From Muribaculaceae bacterium (GTDB lineage Bacteria > Bacteroidota > Bacteroidia > Bacteroidales > Muribaculaceae): 17,897 nt of DNA. The stretch spans positions 1 through 17,897 of the forward strand of contig JAFLTK010000239.1 in assembly GCA_022511505.1 (NCBI GenBank). The letters run 5' to 3'. The translations under genes were made by a program, and so were the position numbers. Below, piece after piece: positions 1-7,716 of this stretch (the stretch's first letter is position 1; each line of letters begins with the position of its first letter). Under the pieces are notes generated by a model. It saw only the letters and a list, made by a program, of their open reading frames with translations, had not been told where the DNA came from and ran no database searches.

Positions 1-1
1 G

Positions 2-1120
2 AACCTGTTGATTAGGCAAGGATGCCGCCTCGCCGAGCCGGGCGAGTTTACTCGTCGCGCTTTTGTCGCCGGGCAAATGGACCTTGCCCAGGCCGAGGCC
101 GTTGCCGACCTTATAGCCGCCTCGTCGCGCGCCGCCCACCGCATCGCCGCAAGGCAGATGCGCGGACAGTTCTCGTCGCGCCTCGCCTCCCTTCGCGAAC
201 AACTGCTCGAAACCGCCGCTTTGCTCGAACTTGAACTCGATTTCTCTGAGGAGGATGTCGAGTTTGCCTCGCGTGAACACATCCGCGACCTCGTCGACAG
301 CATCATCCACGAAATCAATCGATTAAGGCACAGTTTTGCCGCCGGCAACGCCATCAAAGAGGGCATCCCCGTTGCCATCATCGGCGCCACCAACGCCGGC
401 AAATCCTCATTGCTCAACGCCATCGTAGGCGACGACCGCGCCATAGTCAGCGACATTCACGGCACTACGCGCGACACCATTGAGGAAACAATCACCGTGG
501 CCGACTATAACTTCCGCTTTATAGATACCGCCGGACTTCGTGACACCACCGACATCATCGAGCAGCAAGGAATCAAGCGCTCGCGCCGCGCCATCGCCGA
601 GGCTTGCATCGTGCTTGCCGTGGTCGACGTCACCGTAGCCTCCCCTGCCTCAATCGCCGAGTTGCTCAAAACCGCCAACGGCTCTACCGATACACCGTCC
701 ATAATCCTGTTACTAAACAAGATAGACCTCATCGACAGCGACTCGCTCGCCGCCATCAAGGAGCAAGTTCCTGACACGCCTGACCTTACCGTCCACTGCA
801 TCTCGACCAAGACCGGCGCCGGGCTCGACACCCCTGTCAACGGCATTACACTCGCCGACATCCTCCGACAGATAGCCGACCGCCGCTTCGCTACCGGCAC
901 CGACGACATCCTCGTCACCAACGCCCGACACCTGCAGGCACTCACCAACGCCGCCGAGTCGGCCGCCCGCGTTGCCGACTCTCTTGCCGCCAACCTCTCC
1001 GGCGACCTCATCGCCCAAGACCTGCGCCAAACCATCGCCCACCTCACCGCCATCACCGGCGACATCCCCTCCGACACCGTCCTCGCCACCATCTTCTCCC
1101 GGTTCTGCATCGGCAAGTGA
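2..1120 (+). CDS. mnmE: tRNA modification GTPase MnmE (5' end outside window)
   Basis: With MnmG, this GTPase modifies uridine 34 in the wobble position of certain tRNAs (cmnm5U family). The reading frame is open from base 2 and the first visible residues already lie in the N-terminal folate-binding domain (motif RLAEPGEFTRRAF), so the true start is upstream; the TTG at base 8 is not a real start. About 372 residues are visible of a family length near 450-460. The embedded Ras-like G domain shows the P-loop GATNAGKSS (bases 383-409), the G2 motif GTTRDT, the G3 motif DTAGLRD and the G4 motif NKID. The product ends in FCIGK, which carries the conserved C-terminal cysteine, so the 3' end is intact. 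It converges on a minus-strand gene, with a hairpin between the two. Confidence 0.97.
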   Translation, partial: NLLIRQGCRLAEPGEFTRRAFVAGQMDLAQAEAVADLIAASSRAAHRIAARQMRGQFSSRLASLREQLLETAALLELELDFSEEDVEFASREHIRDLVDSIIHEINRLRHSFAAGNAIKEGIPVAIIGATNAGKSSLLNAIVGDDRAIVSDIHGTTRDTIEETITVADYNFRFIDTAGLRDTTDIIEQQGIKRSRRAIAEACIVLAVVDVTVASPASIAELLKTANGSTDTPSIILLLNKIDLIDSDSLAAIKEQVPDTPDLTVHCISTKTGAGLDTPVNGITLADILRQIADRRFATGTDDILVTNARHLQALTNAAESAARVADSLAANLSGDLIAQDLRQTIAHLTAITGDIPSDTVLATIFSRFCIGK

Positions 1121-1271
1121 AGTTCCTAATCAACAGCGATTTACACACCATAACGACGGCAAATCGTCCACGAGCGCAAACAAGTAACCCACCGCCGCCG
1201 AAGACAAAATTATAGTAAAATATGATTTCCCCAGATAAGCTTAGCTAAAAAAGGTTCAAGCTGATAGAGGG

Positions 1272-1310
1272 GGAGCCGGAACTCCACGTCACGGCGGGTG
1301 TTCCGGCTCC
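1272..1310. terminator. 11-bp perfect hairpin between convergent genes, likely bidirectional terminator
   Basis: GGAGCCGGAAC (1272-1282) and GTTCCGGCTCC (1300-1310) form a perfect 11-bp stem with a 17-base loop. It lies between the stop of mnmE and the stop of the minus-strand gene, as a shared terminator would. No T-tract follows directly on either strand. On the minus strand a T6 run appears about 25-30 bases after the stem. The rest of the 1121-1335 gap holds nothing recognisable. Confidence 0.6.
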
Positions 1311-1335
1311 TCGATGTCTGAGGCGTGTTGATTAT

Positions 1336-3369
1336 TTATTTGAAGATTTTTTCGATTTTGTTGCCTTGGCGCTTGATGTAGAAGTTGCCGGGGGTGGGCT
1401 CTGCGACTTTGATACCCTGAAGGTTGAAGTATTCAACGGGAGCATCTTCAACGTTGTCGACAATCGAGGGGGCGACGCCGGTAACCTGGTCGACGGGGAT
1501 AAACTTCATGTCGTGGAACGTGGGTTCGAGCCCGGTATCTTCTTTGTAGACGGTCTTGATAAAGAAGGTGTATTGCTTTGTGGGACTGGTTGCTTTGAGT
1601 TTGGAGGCGTCAACATAGACTGCAAACTGATAGTCCTTGGTGTTGTCGAGGCTACGGGTGGCCGTTGAGGTGCGTCCGCCGTGCTCCCAAAGCGAAGTGG
1701 CGCTTGAGTGGCCGAGGGTTGCGTGGTAAATGAAGCCTGCGTCGTTGATGTTGCTGAAATGGCCGGGAACAACCATTAACTCATAGTGGTCGACATACTG
1801 GTCATTATCGTTGGTTTCGATATAGCCTTTCACGCCGACTGTCTGATTATCATCGCTAACGCCCACCATATCAAGGTTTAACGACACGTCAACGGTGCAA
1901 TCGCCGTCAAGGTCGTGCATCTCAACGCCCGAATAAGAGTCTACAAAATTGAGGTCCTTATTCAAATTTGTTTTATAGGTGATTTTGCTTCCGTTATAAC
2001 TACTTGCAACGTAGGTGTATGGAGAAAACTTGATATACTTTCCGCCATCGTAAGTGCGACGAATGCCACCATTTGTTACCCAAGCCCATGATGTGCTATT
2101 ATGCTGAGGTACACCCGGTTCTATTTCATAAATTGTTCCGATGACATCTTTTGAACCATCAAAGGTGCTACGGTCACCGTTGTCTTCAAAATAGGTGATA
2201 CGCAAGTCATACCAGTTCAAATTCCAATAATCAGCGGCTGTAGATGACGTAGAATTAATTGACGTAATCAGCAACGCATTTCTGGCAATCTTGGTTCGGT
2301 CTATTACGAGATTACCATTGCTATCAATTGTTCCTGAAACATAATCTTCTCCGTTATGTCCAAATGTACGGTCGCCGACACCTTGATAAGACTCAACTCG
2401 ATTGCCGGTGTATAAAGATGAAGAATAGGTTGAAGCGTTTCTTGAATTGAAGTTCACAGCATCATGGGTTGAAGTGTGAGAATAAGCGAATCCGAGATTT
2501 GAGAAATTTCTAATTTGGAATGTCTTAGAAGCCTCGTCAATCTCGACCGAAATGGGATAACGTCGCTCTACAGTTTGCAAACGCTCAACTTGATTGGTGT
2601 GATATCTATAATGAGAATATTTTTCGGTGACCTCCATATTGAAATCGCGGATGGGCACCATCTCGATATTATCGATAAAAGTGGCGGGCATGTATGCCGC
2701 TCCACCTACTCGTGATGTGTTTGTCTCTTGAGTACCATTATGAAGAGTATACATTCTTGCATAGGTATTATTAAGAGTCAGGTTGTCAGAAAGAAAATAT
2801 AAGCCGTTGTTATCTTTCTTAATCTTAAAAGATATGAAAGTATTGGAGGTTGCTTTATTTGAATTTGTAGGCATTAAATACCAATAACCACCGTTACCCG
2901 ACTGCATATATGTAACATTATACTCAGTGAATTTCCAGGCAGTCAGGCCAAACGCTTTGGTATTATTAATCGAGGTCGTTTTACCTGTCAAATTTGCGCC
3001 ATTCAAGATAGTCGCCGAAGGAGCTGTTCTATAAAAGCGGAGTTCATCACCGTCGGTGTCAATCTTTTTGGTCGTTGAGTTATACAGGACAAACACAAGG
3101 TCGAGAGTGCCTTTAAAGCCACTCATCAAGATTTCTTTGTCGCTGAGTTTGGTCAGTTTCAGGGTCTCGCCATTTGTTGCTCCAAACCATAGAGGATATT
3201 GAGTCATGCTGGTTGTAGTCGACGTCTTCCACGGGGAATACTTGTATAGCGCGACGAGGTGATCTGAGTTCGCTATGATTTCGTCGACGGTGTAGGCCGC
3301 GGCGGTGCCACCGTTGAAGAGGGTGACGAGCAAGGTAGCCAGAATGGCGATGCGTGTGAAGTGTTTCAT
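1336..3369 (-). CDS. Large secreted/surface protein of unknown function with Bacteroidetes C-terminal tail
   Basis: I do not recognise a named family. The 677-residue product has a clear signal peptide (residues 1-25: basic start, hydrophobic core, cleavage near TAAA/Y), so it is exported. The body looks rich in beta strand, Thr, Ser, Asn and Asp. Around residues 486-495 there is a calcium-loop-like DLDGDCTVDV, reminiscent of one dockerin/EF-hand loop, but I see no second copy. The last 32 residues (from E646: EYFNLQGIKV, then PTPGNFYIKR and a basic end) match the tail common in secreted Bacteroidales proteins, often read as a sorting or anchoring signal. The gene is monocistronic, convergent with mnmE and divergent from uvrB. 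Its start is the ATG at 3369, just before the signal peptide. It looks less GC-rich than its neighbours. An adhesin or a glycan-binding protein is possible, but neither is shown. Confidence 0.8.
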   Translation of the reverse strand: MKHFTRIAILATLLVTLFNGGTAAAYTVDEIIANSDHLVALYKYSPWKTSTTTSMTQYPLWFGATNGETLKLTKLSDKEILMSGFKGTLDLVFVLYNSTTKKIDTDGDELRFYRTAPSATILNGANLTGKTTSINNTKAFGLTAWKFTEYNVTYMQSGNGGYWYLMPTNSNKATSNTFISFKIKKDNNGLYFLSDNLTLNNTYARMYTLHNGTQETNTSRVGGAAYMPATFIDNIEMVPIRDFNMEVTEKYSHYRYHTNQVERLQTVERRYPISVEIDEASKTFQIRNFSNLGFAYSHTSTHDAVNFNSRNASTYSSSLYTGNRVESYQGVGDRTFGHNGEDYVSGTIDSNGNLVIDRTKIARNALLITSINSTSSTAADYWNLNWYDLRITYFEDNGDRSTFDGSKDVIGTIYEIEPGVPQHNSTSWAWVTNGGIRRTYDGGKYIKFSPYTYVASSYNGSKITYKTNLNKDLNFVDSYSGVEMHDLDGDCTVDVSLNLDMVGVSDDNQTVGVKGYIETNDNDQYVDHYELMVVPGHFSNINDAGFIYHATLGHSSATSLWEHGGRTSTATRSLDNTKDYQFAVYVDASKLKATSPTKQYTFFIKTVYKEDTGLEPTFHDMKFIPVDQVTGVAPSIVDNVEDAPVEYFNLQGIKVAEPTPGNFYIKRQGNKIEKIFK

Positions 3370-3464
3370 ATTTTTGATAATGATTAGTTTTCTAAGATAA
3401 GTTCGAGATATGTTCTCCCTTACAAATTAGTAAATTCAGATACTGATTTTTGAAAGATAGTTTG

Positions 3465-3472
3465 CAAATTTA
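3465..3472 (-). promoter_or_regulatory. Candidate -7 element for the secreted-protein gene
   Basis: Read on the minus strand this is TAAATTTG, a full match to the Bacteroidetes -7 consensus TAnnTTTG. It is about 95 bases upstream of the ATG at 3369. No good TTTG -33 element is found 19 bases further upstream; that position falls at the edge of the G9 tract. The region is AT-rich, so a chance match is possible. Confidence 0.4.
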
Positions 3473-3493
3473 CTATTTAAGTTACACTTTTTA

Positions 3494-3502
3494 CCCCCCC
3501 CC
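3494..3502. repeat. C9 homopolymer tract (G9 on minus strand)
   Basis: Nine consecutive C residues lie in the otherwise AT-rich region between the divergent secreted-protein gene and uvrB. Seen from the minus strand, the tract abuts the expected -33 position of the candidate promoter at 3465-3472. Tracts of this kind can change length by strand slippage. Confidence 0.85.
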
Positions 3503-3553
3503 ACATGTTAAAATTTGTTAATATATCCATTATTGCCGATTTTTCCGTTATTT

Positions 3554-3572
3554 TGTCTAATATTTATAGACA
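3554..3572. repeat. Inverted repeat TGTCTA-N7-TAGACA upstream of uvrB
   Basis: Two perfect 6-base arms (3554-3559 and 3567-3572) are separated by 7 AT-only bases. The repeat lies about 38 bases upstream of the uvrB -33 element. The size and symmetry suit a dimeric regulator such as a damage-response repressor, but I cannot match it to a known operator. Confidence 0.35.
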
Positions 3573-3609
3573 TTTCCCTCGTGACTCCGGGTCTTTTTTG
3601 AATTATTAA

Positions 3610-3640
3610 CTTGGCAAGTGGAGCGTTTTTTGTATCTTTG
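3610..3640 (+). promoter_or_regulatory. uvrB promoter (-33 CTTG, 19-base spacer, -7 TATCTTTG)
   Basis: CTTG at 3610-3613, a 19-base spacer and TATCTTTG at 3633-3640 match the Bacteroidetes consensus TTTG-N19-TAnnTTTG. Transcription would start at about 3644-3647, at or within a few bases of the uvrB ATG at 3647. Confidence 0.75.
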
Positions 3641-3646
3641 CAAGTT

Positions 3647-5758
3647 ATGAATTTCAAACTGCAATCAAAATATGCGCCTACGGGCGACCAGCCGCAAGCC
3701 ATTGACCAACTCGTTGCGGGTATCAATCAGGGCTTGCCGGCTCAGACGCTGTTGGGCGTCACCGGATCGGGTAAGACGTTTACCATGGCCAATGTCATCG
3801 AGCGTGTAAACCGCCCGACGCTGATTTTATCCCATAACAAAACGCTTGCCGCTCAGTTATATAGCGAGTTCAAGAGTTTTTTCCCCGACAACTCGGTGCA
3901 GTATTTCGTGTCCTACTATGACTACTATCAGCCCGAGGCCTATATCCCGAGTGTCGATAAGTATATAGAGAAGGATTTGATGATAAACGACGAGATTGAC
4001 CGCCTGAGGCTGTCGACGACGTCGGCGTTGCTTTCGGGGCGCAACGATGTGATTGTGGTCTCGTCGGTGTCGTGTCTCTATGGCATCGGCAACCCCGAGG
4101 ATTTCCACAGCAACGTGGTCGAGATAAAGGTTGGCCAGCGCATCACCCGCAACAAGTTTCTGCGCGACCTTGTCAACTCGCTCTATGCGCGCAACGAGAT
4201 GGAACTCAAGCGAGGAACGTTCCGTGTCAAGGGGGACACGGTCGACATCCGTCTGGCCTACGAGGAGATAGTCTTGCGCGTCGTTTTCTGGGGCAACGAG
4301 ATTGAGTCGATAGCGACCTACCACCCCGACGACGAGCGCTCGCTCGGCAACCACGACTCGTTTAAGATCTATCCCGCCAACATCTTTGTAACGTCGCCCC
4401 AGCGCGTCAGCTCGGGCCTGTCACAGATTTTGCTCGACCTCAACGACTCGGTCGCTGCTTTTGAGCGCGAAGGGAAGCCGTTGGAAGCCAGACGATTGCA
4501 GGAGCGAGTCAGTTATGACGTCGAGATGATTCGCGAGGTAGGCCACTGCTCGGGCATCGAGAATTATAGCCGCTATTTCGACGGCCGCGAGCCCGGCATG
4601 CGCCCCTTCTGCCTCTTGGACTATTTCCCCAAAGACTTCCTTACCATTATCGACGAGAGCCACGTGACGCTGCCACAGGTGCGTGCCATGTATGGCGGCG
4701 ACCTGTCGCGCAAGATGAACCTTGTAGAGTATGGCTTCCGCCTTCCCGCGGCTCTCGACAACCGCCCGCTGCGCTTTGAGGAGTTTGAACGGCTGACCAA
4801 CCAGATGGTCTATGTCAGCGCCACGCCGGCCGACTATGAACTGGAACGCAGTGAGGGTGTCGTCGTCGAGCAAATCATCCGCCCCACCGGCCTTCTCGAC
4901 CCCGAGATTGAGATTCACGGCTCCCACAACCAGATTGACCACCTCATCGAGCAGATTCAGCAACGCATCGAGGCCGGCGAGCGAACCCTTGTCACCACCC
5001 TCACCAAGCGCATGGCCGAGGAACTGAACGACTACCTTGTCAAGCTCAATATCAAGGCCGCCTATATCCACAGCGACGTCGACACCCTCGACCGCATCCG
5101 CATCCTCGACGACCTGCGCGCCGGCGTCTATGACGTGCTCATCGGCGTCAACCTCCTTCGCGAAGGTCTCGACCTGCCCGAGGTCTCGCTTGTCGCCATC
5201 CTCGACGCCGACAAGGAGGGCTTTTTGCGCTCAAACCGCTCGCTGACCCAAATCGTGGGCCGCGCCGCCCGAAACCTCAACGGCAAGGTCATCATGTATG
5301 CCGACAAAATTACCGACTCGATGCAGCAAACCATCGACGAGACCGACCGCCGGCGCCGTCTGCAACTAAAATACAACGAGGACCACGGCATCACGCCGCA
5401 GGCAATTGTCAAAGCCCGCGCACGTCTCATCGGCCTCGACAGCAAGGAGGAAGAGGCCGCCCGCACCGCCGGCGAACTGCGCCGCCACCGCATGGAGGCC
5501 CCCGGCGCCGCCAAGAAGACCGAGCCCGACTTTACCCCCTACGACGTTGAATTCAAACCCGCTATCGGCGTTGTGGCCGACCCCGTCATGGAGTACATGA
5601 AGCCCGACGAAATTCAGCACCAAATTACCCTGCGACGCCAGCAGATGGTCGACGCCGCCCGCAAAATGGACTTCATGGAGGCTGCACGACTGCGCGACGA
5701 GGTTATCGAACTCGAGAATATGTATAAAGCAATGACCACCGATGAAGACTCAAAATAA
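3647..5758 (+). CDS. uvrB: Excinuclease ABC subunit B (UvrB)
   Basis: UvrB is the damage-verifying helicase-like subunit of nucleotide excision repair. It receives DNA from UvrA and recruits UvrC for incision. The 703-residue product (E. coli form about 673) starts with the typical MNFKLQSKYAPTGDQPQAI. It has Walker A GVTGSGKT (K43), the damage-probing beta-hairpin YYDYYQPEAY (residues 90-99), the DESH box (D336-H339), helicase motifs V/VI (NLLREGLDLPE and QIVGRAARN), and a C-terminal UVR domain (about residues 655-695) that contacts UvrC. The frame stays open upstream to a TTG at 3611, but the promoter occupies that stretch and UvrB proteins begin at this Met, so I chose 3647. Its last 17 bases overlap the start of ygiQ. 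Confidence 0.98.
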   Translation: MNFKLQSKYAPTGDQPQAIDQLVAGINQGLPAQTLLGVTGSGKTFTMANVIERVNRPTLILSHNKTLAAQLYSEFKSFFPDNSVQYFVSYYDYYQPEAYIPSVDKYIEKDLMINDEIDRLRLSTTSALLSGRNDVIVVSSVSCLYGIGNPEDFHSNVVEIKVGQRITRNKFLRDLVNSLYARNEMELKRGTFRVKGDTVDIRLAYEEIVLRVVFWGNEIESIATYHPDDERSLGNHDSFKIYPANIFVTSPQRVSSGLSQILLDLNDSVAAFEREGKPLEARRLQERVSYDVEMIREVGHCSGIENYSRYFDGREPGMRPFCLLDYFPKDFLTIIDESHVTLPQVRAMYGGDLSRKMNLVEYGFRLPAALDNRPLRFEEFERLTNQMVYVSATPADYELERSEGVVVEQIIRPTGLLDPEIEIHGSHNQIDHLIEQIQQRIEAGERTLVTTLTKRMAEELNDYLVKLNIKAAYIHSDVDTLDRIRILDDLRAGVYDVLIGVNLLREGLDLPEVSLVAILDADKEGFLRSNRSLTQIVGRAARNLNGKVIMYADKITDSMQQTIDETDRRRRLQLKYNEDHGITPQAIVKARARLIGLDSKEEEAARTAGELRRHRMEAPGAAKKTEPDFTPYDVEFKPAIGVVADPVMEYMKPDEIQHQITLRRQQMVDAARKMDFMEAARLRDEVIELENMYKAMTTDEDSK

Positions 5759-7541
5759 CGCGCTTCCGTTGCCCCCGGCCGATCGCTATCTGCCAACATC
5801 GGCCAAGGAGGTAGCCGCCCTCGGTTGGGACTACATCGACGTCATCATCTTCTCGGGCGACGCCTATGTTGACCATCCGTCGTTTGGCGCCGCCGTCATC
5901 GGCCGCACACTCCAAGCCGCCGGCTACCGCGTGGCAATCGTGCCCCAGCCAAACTGGCGCGACGACCTGCGTGACTTTACCAAACTGGGCCGTCCGCGCC
6001 TGTTCTTCGGAGTATCGGCCGGCGCCATGGACTCGATGGTCAACCACTACACCGCCGCCCGGCGCCTGCGCAGCGACGACGCCTATACCCCCGGCGGACG
6101 ACACGGCATGCGACCCGACTATCCTACAATCGTCTACAGCGATATATTGCGCCGCCTGTACCCCGACGTACCTATCATCGCCGGCGGCATCGAGGCATCG
6201 CTGCGCCGCAACAGCCACTATGACTACTGGCAGGACCGGCTGCGTCCATCCATCATCGTTGACGCTCCCGTCGACCTCATCTCATACGGCATGGGCGAGC
6301 AGACCATGACCGAGATTGCCCGACGCCTCGACACCGGCGAGAATATCGCCTCGCTGACCGACATCCCCCAGACCGTTCTCCTCCAGCCAATTGACACCAT
6401 GCCCGCGCCCGATGATAGCAACATCATCCTCAACTCGTTTGAGGACTGCCTGCGCGACAAGCGACTCCAGGCTCGCAACTTTATGCACATCGAGCAACAG
6501 AGCAACCGCCTCGACGGAGGCGCGACCCTGTGGCAGCAACACGGCGACAGGACGGTTCGCGTCAACCCCATGCGACCGCCAATGTCGACCGCCGACCTCG
6601 ATGCCGTCTACCGCCTGCCGTTTACGCGCCTGCCCCACCCCCGCTATCGCGGTAAAACCATCCCGGCCTACGAGATGATACGCCACTCGATCACGATGCA
6701 CCGCGGTTGCTTTGGCGGCTGCGCGTTCTGCACCATCTCGGCCCACCAAGGGAAGCATATCGCCTCGCGCTCCCGCGAGTCAATAGTCGACGAGGCGCGC
6801 CAAATCACCCGCATGCCCGACTTCAAGGGCTACATCAGCGACCTTGGCGGCCCGTCGGCCAACATGTACCGCCTCAAGGGCAGCGACCGCGACGTCTGCG
6901 CCCGCTGCATGCGTCCGTCGTGCCTCCACCCCGGCGTGTGCCCCAACCTCGACACCGACCCGTCGGCCCTGTTGCGCGTCTATGACGACGTCAAGGCCGT
7001 TCCCGGCGTCAAAAAAGCATTTGTCGGCAGTGGCGTGCGCTATGACATCCCCCTCCACACAACCGGACGCCCTAAAATCGACAGCGCCAACGCTCGTTAC
7101 ATCAAGGAGTTGATTACCAACCATGTATCCGGTCGGCTGAAGGTTGCTCCCGAGCACACCGAGCCCCATGTCCTCAACCTGATGCGCAAGCCCTCGTTTG
7201 ACCTTTTCAAACAGTTCAACCGCCGTTTCAACGACGTAAACCGCGCCGCCGGGCTCAACCAGCAACTCATCCCCTACTTCATCTCGTCCCACCCCGGGTG
7301 CACCGAGGCCGACATGGCCCGACTTGCCGCCGAGACCCGCGCCCTCCACTTCCGTCTCGAGCAGGTTCAGGACTTCACCCCAACGCCCATGACCCTTGCC
7401 ACCGAAATATACTACACCGGCATCCACCCCTACACCGGCCAAAAGATTTTCACCGCCCGCACTCCACGCGAGAAGCAAAACCAACGCCGCTATTTCAACA
7501 CCCCCGGAAACCATCCCCGCCGCGGTAACCGCGGCAAATAA
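5742..7541 (+). CDS. ygiQ: YgiQ-family radical SAM protein
   Basis: This is a member of the YgiQ (UPF0313) radical SAM family, whose substrate I do not know to be established. The 599-residue product has an N-terminal Rossmann-like region (LGWDYIDVIIFSGDAYVDHP) and the AGGIEASLRR segment typical of the family. The radical SAM cluster motif CFGGCAFC (C323, C327, C330) binds a [4Fe-4S] cluster and S-adenosylmethionine. A second cysteine group (C386, C389, C394, C400; CARC, RPSC, GVC) is also a family feature and may hold another metal centre. The tail is rich in basic residues and glycine, ending about 140 residues short of the E. coli protein. The start ATG lies inside the last codons of uvrB in another frame, so the two are probably co-transcribed and translationally coupled. 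Confidence 0.93.
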   Translation: MKTQNNALPLPPADRYLPTSAKEVAALGWDYIDVIIFSGDAYVDHPSFGAAVIGRTLQAAGYRVAIVPQPNWRDDLRDFTKLGRPRLFFGVSAGAMDSMVNHYTAARRLRSDDAYTPGGRHGMRPDYPTIVYSDILRRLYPDVPIIAGGIEASLRRNSHYDYWQDRLRPSIIVDAPVDLISYGMGEQTMTEIARRLDTGENIASLTDIPQTVLLQPIDTMPAPDDSNIILNSFEDCLRDKRLQARNFMHIEQQSNRLDGGATLWQQHGDRTVRVNPMRPPMSTADLDAVYRLPFTRLPHPRYRGKTIPAYEMIRHSITMHRGCFGGCAFCTISAHQGKHIASRSRESIVDEARQITRMPDFKGYISDLGGPSANMYRLKGSDRDVCARCMRPSCLHPGVCPNLDTDPSALLRVYDDVKAVPGVKKAFVGSGVRYDIPLHTTGRPKIDSANARYIKELITNHVSGRLKVAPEHTEPHVLNLMRKPSFDLFKQFNRRFNDVNRAAGLNQQLIPYFISSHPGCTEADMARLAAETRALHFRLEQVQDFTPTPMTLATEIYYTGIHPYTGQKIFTARTPREKQNQRRYFNTPGNHPRRGNRGK

Positions 7542-7618
7542 CGCCCTAAAATACGGAGGCGACCCTCACATAACGATAACGACAACCCTCGTCAATTCCG
7601 TAACTAATTGAATCAAAG

Positions 7619-7666
7619 ATATATAAAAAATCTTATATATAAAAAGTTTTATATATAAAAAGTTTT
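7619..7666 (+). repeat. Three 16-bp tandem repeats (iteron-like) in the ATPase promoter
   Basis: The unit ATATATAAAAAGTTTT occurs perfectly at 7635-7650 and 7651-7666. A diverged copy with 2 mismatches (ATATATAAAAAATCTT) precedes it at 7619-7634, and a partial fourth (ATATAT) runs into the -7 element. The two exact copies also form palindromes (TATATAAAA-AG-TTTTATATA at 7636-7655 and 7652-7671). These could be repressor sites or an easily melted region. Confidence 0.8.
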
Positions 7667-7677
7667 ATATATCTTTG
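7647..7677 (+). promoter_or_regulatory. Promoter of the two-ATPase module (-33 TTTT, -7 TATCTTTG)
   Basis: TATCTTTG at 7670-7677 is a full -7 match, and TTTT sits exactly 19 bases upstream (7647-7650) inside the last 16-bp repeat. The start of transcription would be near 7681-7684, giving a leader of about 16-19 bases with no Shine-Dalgarno sequence. Confidence 0.65.
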
Positions 7678-7692
7678 CAAAGACAAAATATC

Positions 7693-7716
7693 ATGAATTA
7701 TGGCTATCACAAATAA
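7693..7716 (+). other. Seven-codon ORF overlapping the ATPase start
   Basis: The first ATG after the predicted transcription start is at 7693, not the gene's own ATG at 7700. It opens a 7-residue frame (MNYGYHK, stop at 7714-7716) that overlaps the start of the ATPase gene in a different frame. It may compete for initiation, or it may be chance. Confidence 0.25.

Larger units (their letters stand above)
7614..7677. repeat. 12-bp inverted repeat framing the AT-rich promoter region
   Basis: CAAAGATATATA (7614-7625) and TATATATCTTTG (7666-7677) are exact reverse complements. Each arm holds a TATCTTTG -7 sequence pointing outward, so the region is symmetric and could in principle fire in both directions. 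Between the arms lie the 16-bp tandem repeats. Confidence 0.7.

Noticed and set aside
8..10. TTG at 8 as the start of mnmE
   Set aside because: The frame is open to base 2 and the product lacks about 80 N-terminal residues of the family, so the gene simply begins outside the window.
505..1116. Long minus-strand frame opposite mnmE
   Set aside because: It is the antisense of a well-conserved GTPase; the translation has no recognisable motif and reflects the GC-rich codons.
3589..3600. Terminator-like hairpin with T6 (GACTCCGGGTC then T-run)
   Set aside because: The stem is at most five pairs with a one-base loop, too small to form a terminator.
3611..3646. Upstream TTG start for uvrB (12 extra residues)
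   Set aside because: The -33/-7 promoter lies within this stretch and UvrB proteins normally begin at the MNFKLQSKY Met.
7614..7677. CRISPR array or invertible promoter switch
   Set aside because: The repeats are contiguous with no spacers, so this is not CRISPR. A DNA inversion switch remains possible, but the arms are only 12 bases, AT-rich, and no recombinase gene is in the window.
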